The position numbers were made by a program, and so were the translations under genes. Shown here one piece after another: positions 24,321-34,513 of a stretch of 64,000 bases of DNA. This stretch comes from Zingiber officinale (lineage: Eukaryota > Streptophyta > Magnoliopsida > Zingiberales > Zingiberaceae), in assembly GCF_018446385.1 (NCBI RefSeq), contig NC_055990.1, positions 24,619,058 through 24,683,057 of the forward strand, written 5' to 3'. The notes beneath the pieces were generated by a model. That model had not been told where the DNA came from, did no database searches, and saw nothing but the letters and a program-made list of their open reading frames with translations. Positions within the stretch are counted from its first letter, which is position 1. Every line of letters starts with the position of its first letter.

Positions 24321-24716
24321 ATGGTTCATTCTCTGATTTATTTTTTTTATGGATCATAGGATTTTTTTTTCGTTTTAGTTATTGTTATTGTTGTTATATA
24401 TTAGAGTAGTTGTTTGGTAGTTATTATAATAATAAATATATTTTTAGTATGAAAAATATAGTAGGATCATCTTTTTATTTTTTTTTTTTTTGTGTTTTTT
24501 ATTTTTATCTAAAATATAATTGAATAAAAAAATAAACCAAATAATGTAAATTCCTCTCGGAGAGCACCACCACGACTGTTATATTGAGGAGTCCACGTGG
24601 CAGCAGATTCCCTCAACAAATTGAGGTTTTGTGTAATTGGGCCTGATCCAGGCCCACAGGCTTCTTTCTTTCTATTTACTAACTGGCGCCGGGTGAGCCC
24701 CAAGCGCTACGCGGCC
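24321..24716 (+). promoter_or_regulatory. AT-rich upstream region of the PORR gene
   Basis: About 230 bases of T/A-rich DNA are followed by sharply more GC-rich sequence near 24550, where a 5' leader would be expected. No single TATA box stands out; ATAATAATAAATATATTTT at about 24428 is too common a composition to rely on. An in-frame upstream ATG lies at 24597. Confidence 0.35.
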
Positions 24717-25970
24717 ATGGCGACGAAGCTGGCCGCCGTCCTACGCCGCCAGCTCCCGAACCCCTTCAGCGGCTGCCTCTCCGACCCTTATCCCTCTCCT
24801 CCAATGATTCCCCGTCGCCTCTTATGGTCGATGAAGAAGGAACCTGCCTTGGAGGCCTCGCTATCCCGCAATCGCCGCTGGATCGTCAACAACCAGATCA
24901 AAAATTTCCTCCTCCGTTCGCCCGGCCACACTGCGACTGTCCGTTCTCTCCAGAAGAAATTGAAGTCCTTCGACCTCCAAGGTCGCGCCATCAACTGGCT
25001 CCGAAAGTATCCTTGCTGCTTCGATGTCCTCTACTCCCCCGACGGTGGCGGCGAGGAGGAGATTTTCTTCACCTTCTCCAAGCGTATGGCTTTCTTAGTC
25101 GAAGAGGAGGAGGCCGCCATGGCCGCGTCTGAGCCCGCCATGGCCCAGCGGCTCGCCAAGCTCCTCATGCTCTGCCGTGATCGCCGCCTCAACGTCGTCA
25201 AGCTCAACGAGCTCAAGCGAGGCTTTGGATTTCCCGACGATTACCTTCTGCGCCTCGTCCCCAAGCTACCGGAGACCTTCCGGGTCGTCAACCGCACCGG
25301 GCGGAGGAACTCGATGGAGATCGAACTCGTCCGGTGGGATCCTGACCTGGCCACATCGGCTGTCGAAGCCGCAGCCATTGAGCGAGGAACCGAACCGCGC
25401 TTCGTGTGTTCGTTGCCGGATACCTGGATCAAGACTCGGAAGAAGTTCGACGAGTTCAACGAAGCAACTCCGTACGTCTCGCCGTACTCAGCGGACAACC
25501 CGGAAACGGATAAGCGAGCCGTGGGCGTCATCCATGAGATCCTTTCGCTTTCTCTGTGGAAGAAAGCGTCGATCTTCAAGCTGGAGCACTTCAAGAAGGA
25601 GCTTGGGTTGCCGGAGAAGTTGAATCTGCTGCTGCTGAGGCACCCCTGCATCTTCTATGTGTCGAACAGGTACAATATTTACACGGTGGTGCTCAGAGAA
25701 GCATACAAGGGATCGGAGCTCATCGAGAAGGACCCATTGGTGGTGGTAAAGCAGAAGCTTGGGGAACTGATGCAGGAAGGTCTTCACGAATATAACCAGA
25801 GACGGCATTTGGCTAATTTGGAGAAAAAGAGGAAGAAAGGTGAAATTAGCATACGAACAAAAACGGAGGAAGATGATGAGAACGAAGAGGAAGCTCTTAG
25901 ACTGGACAGTGTCGAGAAGAGGGAAGAGAGGAAAAGGTTTTATAAAGTTCTCTTCGATGAAAATCCATGA
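24717..25970 (+). CDS. PORR-domain protein (WTF1-like organellar RNA splicing factor)
   Basis: Mono-exonic gene of 417 residues. PORR (formerly DUF860) proteins such as maize WTF1 bind plastid or mitochondrial group II introns and promote their splicing. The first 38 residues are rich in R, P, S and A with a single acidic residue, fitting a transit peptide. The PORR domain runs from about residue 40 (RRWIVNNQIKNFLLRSPGH) to about 365, including TRKKFDEFNEATPYVSPYS and LWKKASIFKLEHFKKE. The YNIYTVVLREAYKGSELI block and GLHEYNQRR follow. The tail is lysine- and glutamate-rich. I chose ATG 24717 for its GCGGCCATGGCG context; an in-frame ATG at 24597 would add 40 residues lacking family character. 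The 5' two-thirds are GC-rich and the 3' end AT-richer, a monocot-like gradient. The frame is intact, so it is probably functional. Mitochondrion versus plastid cannot be settled. Confidence 0.9.
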   Translation: MATKLAAVLRRQLPNPFSGCLSDPYPSPPMIPRRLLWSMKKEPALEASLSRNRRWIVNNQIKNFLLRSPGHTATVRSLQKKLKSFDLQGRAINWLRKYPCCFDVLYSPDGGGEEEIFFTFSKRMAFLVEEEEAAMAASEPAMAQRLAKLLMLCRDRRLNVVKLNELKRGFGFPDDYLLRLVPKLPETFRVVNRTGRRNSMEIELVRWDPDLATSAVEAAAIERGTEPRFVCSLPDTWIKTRKKFDEFNEATPYVSPYSADNPETDKRAVGVIHEILSLSLWKKASIFKLEHFKKELGLPEKLNLLLLRHPCIFYVSNRYNIYTVVLREAYKGSELIEKDPLVVVKQKLGELMQEGLHEYNQRRHLANLEKKRKKGEISIRTKTEEDDENEEEALRLDSVEKREERKRFYKVLFDENP

Positions 25971-26849
25971 TGAACCAAAGGTATTTTGCTGCAAATTTAA
26001 ACAAAGTATTATTTAAATCCTTAAGTTGTTACCTGGATATGCAAATCTAATCTGTTAATATGATTGATTCTGATTGCATATCTGAAGCATAAAATGGATT
26101 ATAGTGTATATAGATAGATAGAATCTCAAACCATATCAGATATCCACCAACTGCATGAAAATTTAGATCCACACTGCAAAAGCTAAAGCTACAACAACTA
26201 AGCTGATAAAAGTCTATCACAAAAACTTGAGCTTGATAATATACTTCATTCCTAAACCCTATCTCAGATAAGTGTCCAATGTTAGAAAAAAAAAATGCTA
26301 AAATAGGATTCAAAGAAGAAAATATGATGTACATCAATGAAAAACATGCAACCTTAGTTTTTTGTCTTCAGTAGACAAGTACCTATATTAACAGCTCTTC
26401 TTCCAATCCCATAGTCAACCTCATTTACATTCACAATTGCAAACTTAAATACACTCGAGATCAGTTTCTGCAAAAGCTGTTGCACAAAAATTGTAAGCAG
26501 TTTCTGTTAATAGTAACCACAATCAACACAAAATACAAAACTTGAACACAAGCAACAGGTTTGTCACAAGCATCAAAGAAACTAACCACAAGATACAGAA
26601 ACTTCGACAATAACAAATATATTCTGTCCACTTTATGCTGTCTCTTCTGGACTTGAGTAGCAAAGAAGATACAAAGTGATGAAATTTCAGACAGAAGAAA
26701 ATTCAAATTGGTGAGCCTCTAGGTATGGAAGTCCAGTGGCATGGAAGCCTGATGGCTCGTATATTTCTAATCTGGGATTCGAGATCATGTAATTATGGGA
26801 TGAAGGTAGATTCAGAGCTAGGCAGACTCAACTTGCAGATAGATTGAGT
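25971..26849. other. 3' flank of PORR gene, no recognised feature
   Basis: AT-rich sequence with no convincing coding or repeat signature. The first few hundred bases presumably contain the PORR 3' untranslated region. Short open frames on the minus strand show no family resemblance. Confidence 0.4.
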
Positions 26850-27168
26850 TATGGTATCTCGAATTAACAATCCTAAAATTTCTAAATGAACAAAATCTAA
26901 AAAAAATATACAAAAGATAGAAATTAATAAAAATACCTAAAATACAAAAAAAAACAAAAATTTAAAAAAAAAAAGAAAGAAAATAATTTACTAAAATTAA
27001 TAAAAAAAAATCTCACAAATTCTCCTGTATCAGTCGTCCCAATTTGAAAAGAACTCGTCCTCGACTTTAGAATAGTGTTCCTGGTTCCATGGCGTAAGGA
27101 CTTGGGTGTTTCACAACTGATCCAAAAAGTGATACAATCCATTTATCTCATCAAGGACAGCAGTCCCA

Positions 27169-27478
27169 TGTAACGCCCCGGCCCGGGCGGGCCCCACCCA
27201 GACCGAACCAGGAACGACACCAGAATTACCTATCGGTTTGATGACTAGCTCCACAAACCACCAGAGGTCCTTTCAGCGTGCTTTGTCCTCACTCGCACGC
27301 ACCCTGGAAAACTTTCCAGGAGGTCACCCATCCTTAGATTTCTCCAAGCCAAGCACGCTTAACTTTGGAGTTCTTAAGTTTGGGCTTCCGAAAAGGAAGG
27401 TGCACCTTGGTGATATGGATAGTACCATCTAACCTTTTAAGTCATACTTAACCAGAATCTCAGAACCGGGGTATTACA
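27169..27478 (-). mobile_element. Cassandra-like TRIM solo LTR carrying a 5S rRNA-derived segment
   Basis: A 310-bp unit with ends TGTAACGCCCC and GGGGTATTACA, bounded by the 4-bp repeat CCCA (27165-27168 and 27479-27482). Its middle is the reverse complement of 5S rRNA: AGGTCACCCATCC (27321-27333), then AAGCACGCTTAACTTTGGAG (about 27350-27370), both hallmark 5S segments with few changes. Cassandra elements are the known plant TRIMs with 5S sequence in their LTRs. No second LTR or internal region is present, so it is a solo LTR. The 5S reads on the minus strand. Confidence 0.82.
27313..27410 (-). pseudogene. 5S rRNA-like segment within the Cassandra LTR
   Basis: Reading leftwards, the segment keeps CTCCAAAGTTAAGCGTGCTT (the 5S A-box neighbourhood) and GGATGGGTGACC (box C, 27322-27333), which bind TFIIIA in real 5S genes. 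The 5S 5' third (27375-27410) is much diverged. It is not a ribosomal gene but an LTR-borne derivative. Confidence 0.75.
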
Positions 27479-28859
27479 CCCATGAATACACTGAGAAGGT
27501 AGTGCTTTAAGAATATCCATTGATAACATAATGGAGTGAGCCCTTTTCTGAACTAAGAACTGGCTTTCGGTTATGCAACTAGCCATAAGAAACTCCATTA
27601 TCATAACCTAATCAAAAATATTATGTACAGTTATATCACTGTTGAAAATAAATTTGTTTTCAAGTTGACTCTAAACAACGATGGAAAATTGGACTGCGCA
27701 AAGCACACTCTTTTCACCCGCAACCATAGAAGTGTTGAAGATCTGTAGAATTTGTGAATCCGAAATATCAACTCTTAGATTATGTAATGATCTCTGAATA
27801 ACTCAATAGATTTGTTAGTGACTCTTTCAATACCTGGATTAATACTCAAGTATAGAAAGGAACCTTGTTCAGAAGGATTGAAGCATAAGTGTGTTCTCAA
27901 ACAACTTAGAGCTTCCGTTCCAATCTAATCATCCATCCGTTTGCTCAAACCCAATCTATCAAAAACATTACTGACCTTGGTTGCATTTTCAGCAGTTATG
28001 GCAGCAGTTTTTAGAGTAATTCATAGAGTTCCTAGCCCTTTTGACTCTGAACTAACTTCCTTGCTCCTGAACGTGAATCCCTTAGGATATAACCCAATGA
28101 GCTCCGAATGTGGATGTGCATTCCAAACATATATTAGAATAAAAGTTCATGGATGCTCATGGGAAAATCCAAGACAATATACTATTATCCACTTCAGATT
28201 TGCAATCTTCTTCATACTAGGTAGTGCAACTGGATAACCAATGCTAATGTCAAGTTTCTTTGATGCATCATTAGCTTCTCAGCTGTCAAAAGAGTAAGGA
28301 GAAGGCTCCCTCACCATGGAACAATTGGGAACATGGCCATGCATAGAGACACGGTCAGACCGTGTTTGTTGCTGCATGTTGTTCTGCTAACACTAGCTGT
28401 TTTTCTTCTACCATAAAGATGAATAAAGATGAAGAACATGTACCTACTCATTTGGTAACTCCATGGTTATCTTCTGGAAGGAATGTAGGTCATTCAATGA
28501 GTACCCATCACTATAGATGATGATGGTATCAGCTGAGGACATATTAATGCTAGCAAGCAGTCATGGTTTTTAGTTAAGAACAGAGTTCTCCCATGTGTCC
28601 TATTTTGAAATTGTTCTACGTGACCAGCTTCTTTGACATAATTAATTCCGGGTTCTCACACTCATAAGACTCGGCTCCAATTGTTGAATACAAATATGTA
28701 ACTCTCTGTATTGATGTGCGTTCATAGTTTGCAACAGGATCAAATTGCCCGATTAATTTAGTGTCATGTGGCATAAGAAGAATCTATATCAAATTTACTC
28801 TCAAAACTAACATCAACAAAATGGTTTTTCTGTGTTTAACTGATCCATCTCCTCCATGA

Positions 28860-29900
28860 TAGAACTACAAAACGGAGAGGTCAAAGCTAGGAAAGAATGA
28901 AAGTCTGAAGGTGTTGCTGTCCTCTAGAAATGAGGGGTGTAACCATCTTGGAATTAATGTAATATGCAGGCTGAGCAAGCAAATTTGACCTTGGAATAAG
29001 GTCAATTTGCTGTTGGATATCTTCCATAGGTGGTATTCTAAGAGGAAGATCTTCTGGAATAAATTCAACACAGTCTGAAAATAGTTGCTCCACCACGTCA
29101 ACTCTGTCATCATTGTCTGTCAGTTCGCAAATATCTTCGGCCTTGCTTTCTAGGTCTTCTTGTCTACAATTTATCAGTTGCTTAATATAATTTGATAAAA
29201 GGTTAAAAATTACCTTGTTAGACAGAACATGAATCTGGAACAAATAAAGGACCATCGTCAAGCACTCCGTCCACTCCATAATCGTCATATACCAGTTCAA
29301 TATTTTCCTTGGTTTTGTATGGATCATGATGAGCAAACTCCTCCATATAACTAACTATCGATCTAGCATCTCACCTCAACACGTAAAGTCGTTGAGACAA
29401 AGGTTGTAGGAAATCAAACGGAAGGAATTATCTCTCCATCTTCTTTTTCATCCTCCCAATACTTGATCTTGGCATGGTCTCGTGAGCATCGCAAATGCTC
29501 CCACCATGATGATACTAGATCTCTGAATTTGAAGGCAGTCAATTTTACTTTCATCTGATCGAGTACTTCCTCATAAAAAAAAATTCGCTCCACTTCTTTA
29601 AGTCAATCAATGAATCTTTGGGTCTGTGACGTACTAGAAAACTCAGGAAGATCAACTGAAAATCCGATATCACCATATCGTTCCTCTCGACCATGAATTT
29701 TTCGGAACTGAACACAACTGTGATATGGATTTTTGAAAGCGAAACCAAAAGTAGGATAAGAGAACTTTCGACTTTTAATATCTTAGACACTAAGATAATA
29801 GTGTTAGGCTTCCCCAGCCGAAACTTGCCTTTGATGACCTCGACCATGTACCTTATGATCAGGTCTTGCATAGCTAGACATAGGGTTAAATCTATAACTT
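28860..29900 (-). pseudogene. Element K gag and protease/RT-linker remnants
   Basis: On the minus strand, about 28945-29060 reads LPLRIPPMEDIQQQIDLIP. This is the conserved segment joining protease and reverse transcriptase in plant Ty3/gypsy elements (family pattern LPPxRxIxHxIDLxPG). Upstream (29340-29900) lie gag-like scraps. Many stops are present and RT itself is not visible. Confidence 0.55.
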
Positions 29901-30090
29901 ACCTCTGTAAATCCTCAATCTCGCCTTAGGTGCTATGACCACGATGCGAGACTTCCTCAATTGGAATCTTTCTGTTATTACAACCGTGACTATGACCACG
30001 ATAACTTTCCATTAGATATGATGCTTAGCTTCCTCAATCAGAACTTGCCATATCGACTAACGTCGGCATAATAGAGATTATCTTGTGGAC

Positions 30091-30480
30091 TGATGAGGAG
30101 GAATTGAGAAGAAAGTAAGAAGAGAAACTGCCGAAAACAAAGAGAAATATATCGTTCTCTAGGTTTTATCAAAAAGAAAATATTATTCAATATAGAGGAT
30201 AAGTGTTCAAACAACTAAACAAATGTTTATATAAATTTTAAATCCTAAGACAAAGAAAAGAAAGAAACCCTAACATATAGACCTCAGTTCCTAACTTGTA
30301 AAAAAAGAAAGAAATCCTAATAAGGAGAAAAAAAAAATTAGCAATCCTAAAATCTCTACATGGACTAAAAATTCAAAAAGATAAAAAAGATAGAAATTAT
30401 AAAAAATACTAAAAAATTCAAAAAAATTTAAAAAAAATAATGTAAAATATAAAAAAAATCCAACGAATGCTCCTGCATCA
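30091..30480 (-). repeat. 5' LTR of element K
   Basis: 390 bp with inverted termini TGATGAGGAG (left) and CTCCTGCATCA (right, + strand). On the minus strand a TATA-like TTTATATAAAC lies near 30228. The ends are judged from the inverted termini and partial match to 26850-27032; no target duplication was found. Confidence 0.55.
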
Positions 30481-30673
30481 GAAGTCAATTGTTGTGCATC
30501 TTTAGTCAACTAATCAAAACTATAATGTGTTGGAATTTGAGGTTTCACAATGAAGAATGTTAAATAGTCTCTTCTAGAAAGGAATAGAATGTTAAATAGT
30601 CTCTTCTTGTGTTAAGATGACTGTGGTAAGTCATCCAGCTTCTTCCATCTCTGATCTTCAGATGCAGGTGAAA

Positions 30674-32160
30674 GTTCACACAAACTGCCAAATTTAATCC
30701 TGTCTGAAAGCTGCAAAGATGGGGCGCCGGGCACAGTGGTTTGGTTGTTGACCGGTAGAAGACCTTTTACTCCAAGATGAAGCTTTTCTTCGATCCTGCG
30801 TACACTCAAATGAGCCAACAAACGTTAACACCCAGAAACCAAGAGAGAATCCTAGTTAAAGGTCCTCCGACGCTCAAGTCAGTACAATTTCGGACTGGTG
30901 AATAAAGAACAATATAGAACGTGCGTGCAAGAGTAAGCTTTAGATGTTCCAAGAACCTACCTTACCAACGGAGAAGACCCCCTTTATATATCATCTATCA
31001 TAACCTCTGTAATCATGGCCTAGAATATCATAGGTTGTCAGGTGATAGAAAGTATACCATCTGTGCAATAATTGTCTAAGAAATCTTTCTTTTACCCACT
31101 TGTGTACTTCTTTTGTCTTTTATAGTTTATGTCATTGATAGTGCAGTTAAAGGAATATCTTGTTATAAGTGGTTAGCTGATGAGGAACAAGATAATCCTC
31201 GAAGAAGGTTCTAGAAGAATATTCTCTGACACGTGGTTGTTATTCTAACAGTTGTTAGGATTCTCTGCTCATGTTGTCGGCTGAGTATATCCCGGTCGAC
31301 CTATAAGGCTGACTATTTTTGTGTCTGTTCTCACATTATGTCTGTCTTCACATTAAACTGTTTTGTTATGTACGCTTTGTTATGCACTGAATGCTATTAG
31401 AAATCTGTTTGGAAAATAATATAATGCATTGGGCATGTTGGAAATCCATTTAGGAAGTAATATAAAGCCCAGTGCCTTAGGCTCGACCGGCCTTATACTT
31501 GGTCGGGCATGTAATAGGTCGTCCAGAGAAATGGAGCCCTATTTTGAGCGATTCGATCGGTACTTTAAGTCGATCATCAGTATTATAATGTGTAGGTAAA
31601 GTAAATAAGAGATTTGGCATTCTGACTGGATTTACACTTGTGTGCATAAGAGAAGTGTACATTGGAGTTGTTTTGGGTCTGTCCGGCCATAACATCGGTC
31701 AAATACGCCTGGAGACCTTCTACACTGTGTGGGACCCTTAGTGTTAACCTGTAATACGTCCGATCGAGTTTGCATAAAGAGGTTCGCGTAAAGCGAGGAG
31801 TCTGACCTTTACCTCGACTAGACCTAACGTCAATCGAATATGAGGTTGGTCGAACATCCTTAAACTTAGTCAGCAATTGAATGACTAGACATGTCAATTT
31901 CCTATTTTAAGAATAAGACACCGAACCTCCTATGCTTGACCGGTCGGGTCTCTTCCGAACAACCTATAATCGAATTGGGCTTGCGCTGAGAGCCTTAATG
32001 TTAGGCGAATAACGAAGAAAAATACGGAATTTTCTCTCCTCTTGACTTTGACCGTCACGTCACCTTGATTTTAATCATTATATCACTTTAATTTTAATGG
32101 ACATATGATCTCCCGAATCTGCTCGTTACATCTCGTTTCATATATTATCGTGGGGCGACC
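30674..32160 (-). repeat. Tat-type Ty3/gypsy LTR with primer-binding site (minus strand)
   Basis: Reading leftwards, the primer-site region AAATTTGGCAGTTTGTGTGA (30676-30695) is a decayed form of the ATTTGGCGCCGTCTGTGGG seen in plant Tat elements. Before it the motif TGACTTGAGCGTCGGAGGA (about 30865-30883) matches the CTGACTTAAGCGTCGAAGG of the Tat LTR at 59657-60602. A TATA box (complement of TTTATATATC) lies near 30992. The upstream boundary near 32160 is a guess. About 150 bases of internal sequence remain (30525-30673). Confidence 0.5.
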
Positions 32161-32232
32161 ACATTAAACCTCGGAGGACGTGATATAATATTTTACTTCA
32201 ATAAATATAGTATATTTTATTTAACTTTTTAG

Positions 32233-32359
32233 AGTTCTTATATATTATAATTTTATTCAGAATTAATGTCGAATAGAAAAGGTATACAAAAGTCACTCCT
32301 AGCCTAGCATGAGTTGACATTTATTTTTATTATCATGGTATGCTAGCTAGAGTACATAT
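32233..32359. repeat. Left copy of a 130-bp direct repeat
   Basis: AGTTCTTATATATTATAATT to AGAGTACATAT. It recurs at 34369-34500 with only a few differences. The right copy abuts the stop codon of the carboxylesterase gene, so this left copy is a displaced duplicate of that gene's 3' flank. Confidence 0.85.
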
Positions 32360-32439
32360 ATATATACAAAAGAAATGTTGAGTTAGTTTATTTTTCTATC
32401 TAATCCCTCCATCCCCCCTTTGACATTCATCAGAAGCAA

Positions 32440-33431
32440 AAACTAAACAATAAGAATAAAATGGAAAGGAAGTAGCAAAATAAGAGTCAAACTAGCAGTG
32501 CATAATTACAAGTAATGTAGTACGAATAAAAAACTATGAACATAAAATAGTAGTAGAAATACAACTCAAAATGTTTATTGAGAGGAGGATGACGAACGAT
32601 GGGATGGACTCCATTATTGGAGTATCTCTAGAATTTGGTGTTGTCCAGCCTACCTCTCCCGATGGCTAGTCCTCGTCTCCTCTCAAAGATTATGTCCCTC
32701 TTGTCGTAAGCTAGTCACAGATGCCTCTAGGTAGGTGACTCTTTCCGGAAGAGTAGGACCGACTGGAGGTGGAGGTACCGATAGATACTCAAGCAACAAA
32801 TCTTCCTTTGGATCATCCTGAGGCTTCTCCTCAAGGACAAGGGGATGCTGGGCAGGCTAATTCTGGTCTAGCTGATGTTGGGCCCCCTTTATGACACGAC
32901 ACCCTGATCATCTATATATATAAAGACTAAAGACAGACTCCTAGCACCTATCATGCAGAACACATTTAGAGGAGTGACATTACCTATGGTGACATCAATA
33001 CCTAATGAGTGTAAGTAGATGGTCAGAATGTGGAAGTAGGGCATGCGGACCCGTCTGCTAGTGCAGATACTAACTGAGTAGATAATGGTACGAAGCATGT
33101 GAAGGCTAATATCTATATCTAGCCTTTGACAGAATGCATATAGGAGGAAGGAGTGAAAATGTTGCATCATAGCAACTTCTCTAGTGGTAAGTGGCAAGAT
33201 GCACTTCAATAGGACCCTATAGAGAATATAATGTTGAACACTAAGTGTGACTAACCTAAACTGGGTGATTGTCGGTACCCTCTCACCTCTAAAAAATTAT
33301 GAATATATAGTATCCAAAGTGATGTGGGAGTAGGGATTACCAAATGGTAAATCCCTAGGAGGGTAACATACAAAAGGAACAGCTGAGGGTCACAGACCTA
33401 GGAAGTCTCTAAGGATGGTGGGAGATATTGT
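32440..33431 (-). pseudogene. Decayed coding segment, probably from a plant retroelement
   Basis: The minus strand holds a 106-codon open stretch (33209-32889; MKCILPLTTREVAMMQHFH..., containing MLRTIIYSVSICTSRRVRMP) flanked by in-frame scraps, such as AVPFVCYPPRDLPFG upstream. The layout resembles the 'putative plant transposon protein' domain found with Tat/Ogre elements, but that is a weak, memory-based match. It ends exactly where the LTR at 33432 starts. Confidence 0.35.
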
Positions 33432-34366
33432 TGTTGGTGCAATCGACCCAACTTTGATCGGTACGATCATGGTTTTGATGTGTGTGTCAAAGAGTTTAAG
33501 TTAGGCTTTCATATGTGTTTGATATGTGTATTTGAGTCTTGCAAGACTTAGTGAAACACACATGAGGAGCTTGGTGCAGCTAAGCTTGGGAAGCACATCC
33601 TAGGGCTCGGATCCTTGAGTCGGTGAAGGATGATGTGGAAGACATCCGAGGGACCGCCGGACGAGGAGCAACGGAGTGGAGCCAAGGGAAGCGAACTTCA
33701 AGGCAACGTGAAGGATGGCACGGAGAGGAGCCGCGGGCTCGAGTGGATCTGAGGGGCGAAGGCCAAAGGAAGAGGGCTTCAAGGCGACTTCGGAGAGGAT
33801 GAGTGTGAGTGTGTATGGACCAATCGACTGGTGCAGTTGACTGGGAGCGAATAGAAAGCAGCTACCAATCGACTGGTAAATGACCTTTGGTAAACCGTTG
33901 GTGTTGTGAAGTAGCCTTTGGCTACCTCCAACGGTAGCACCAGTCAACTGATGATTTTGCCAGTCGACTGGTGCCGAGATAAGTTGATATGATGATCAAC
34001 TCTCTCCTCTTATTTAAGGGAAGCTTTGGGGCTTGAAGGAGGTCACTCATGCTTATTGAATAACTCCTAGTCTTTGCCCAAAGCTTCCAAGTCTACTCTC
34101 TTCCTCCCAAACCTAAATTTCATCATTGTAAAGAGGAAAAGATCCTTTGTGAGAGGTTTGCTCCACCGAGAAGGAGAAAGCTTTAGCCGGAGATTGTCGG
34201 GGATTGATCCATCGAAGGATCAAGGGTTTGTTCACCTTAAAGACACGTCGTGGAGTAGGAGCATGCAATCTCAGAACCACGTTACATCAAACTTGTTAGC
34301 GATTTGGTATTCTTTCTTTATTATTTTCATTAGTTAGTTGTATTTTCACTTGAGCACTAACTTTCT
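33432..34366 (+). repeat. Element H': partial LTR with TCGACT palindromes
   Basis: It starts TGTTGGTGCAATCGACCC. U3 holds several AGTCGACTGG-type words (33830-33970) upstream of a TATA-like CTTATTTAAGGG (34008). Its AGAGTTTAAGTTAGG segment (33490-33504) and TCGACT words also occur in LTR H at 37312-38396, which lies in the other orientation, so both belong to related families. The 3' end is missing; it stops where the 130-bp repeat starts. Confidence 0.6.
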
Positions 34367-34368
34367 AT

Positions 34369-34500
34369 AGTTCTTATATATTATAATTTTTTTCAGAATT
34401 AATGTCCAATAGAAAAGGTATACAAAAGTCACTCCTAGCCTAGCATGAGTTGATATTTATTTTTATTATCATGGTATGCTTGCTAGACTAGAGTACATAT
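34369..34500. repeat. Right copy of the 130-bp direct repeat (3' flank of carboxylesterase gene)
   Basis: It matches 32233-32359 apart from scattered substitutions and small indels. It lies 13 bases downstream (on the minus strand) of the stop codon at 34514-34516, so it is probably the native 3' untranslated region. Confidence 0.85.
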
Positions 34501-34513
34501 TGATTCAACAACT

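Larger units (their letters stand above)
26850..30480 (-). mobile_element. Element K: decayed Ty3/gypsy retrotransposon
   Basis: The 5' LTR is placed at 30091-30480 with inverted ends TGATG...CATCA. A partial 3' LTR (26850-27032) shares its first about 180 bases (TGATACAGGAGAATT against TGATGCAGGAGCATT, then an A/T-rich tract and TTAACAATCCTAAAAT against TTAGCAATCCTAAAAT). The interior contains gag-like and protease/RT-linker remnants on the minus strand. Everything is heavily mutated. A Cassandra-like solo LTR was inserted at 27169. Confidence 0.6.

Noticed and set aside
24597..24716. Upstream in-frame ATG of the PORR gene as the start
   Set aside because: The added 40 residues lack the transit-peptide and family character that begin at 24717, where the ATG context is also better. 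Kept only as an alternative.
25177..25623. Serine/arginine-rich frame inside the PORR gene
   Set aside because: A frame shadow of the GC-rich PORR coding sequence, no independent support.
31300..32050. Possible host gene in the region with minus-strand frames (31477-31897)
   Set aside because: The context fits U3 of a Tat-type LTR read on the minus strand; frames are short and overlap.
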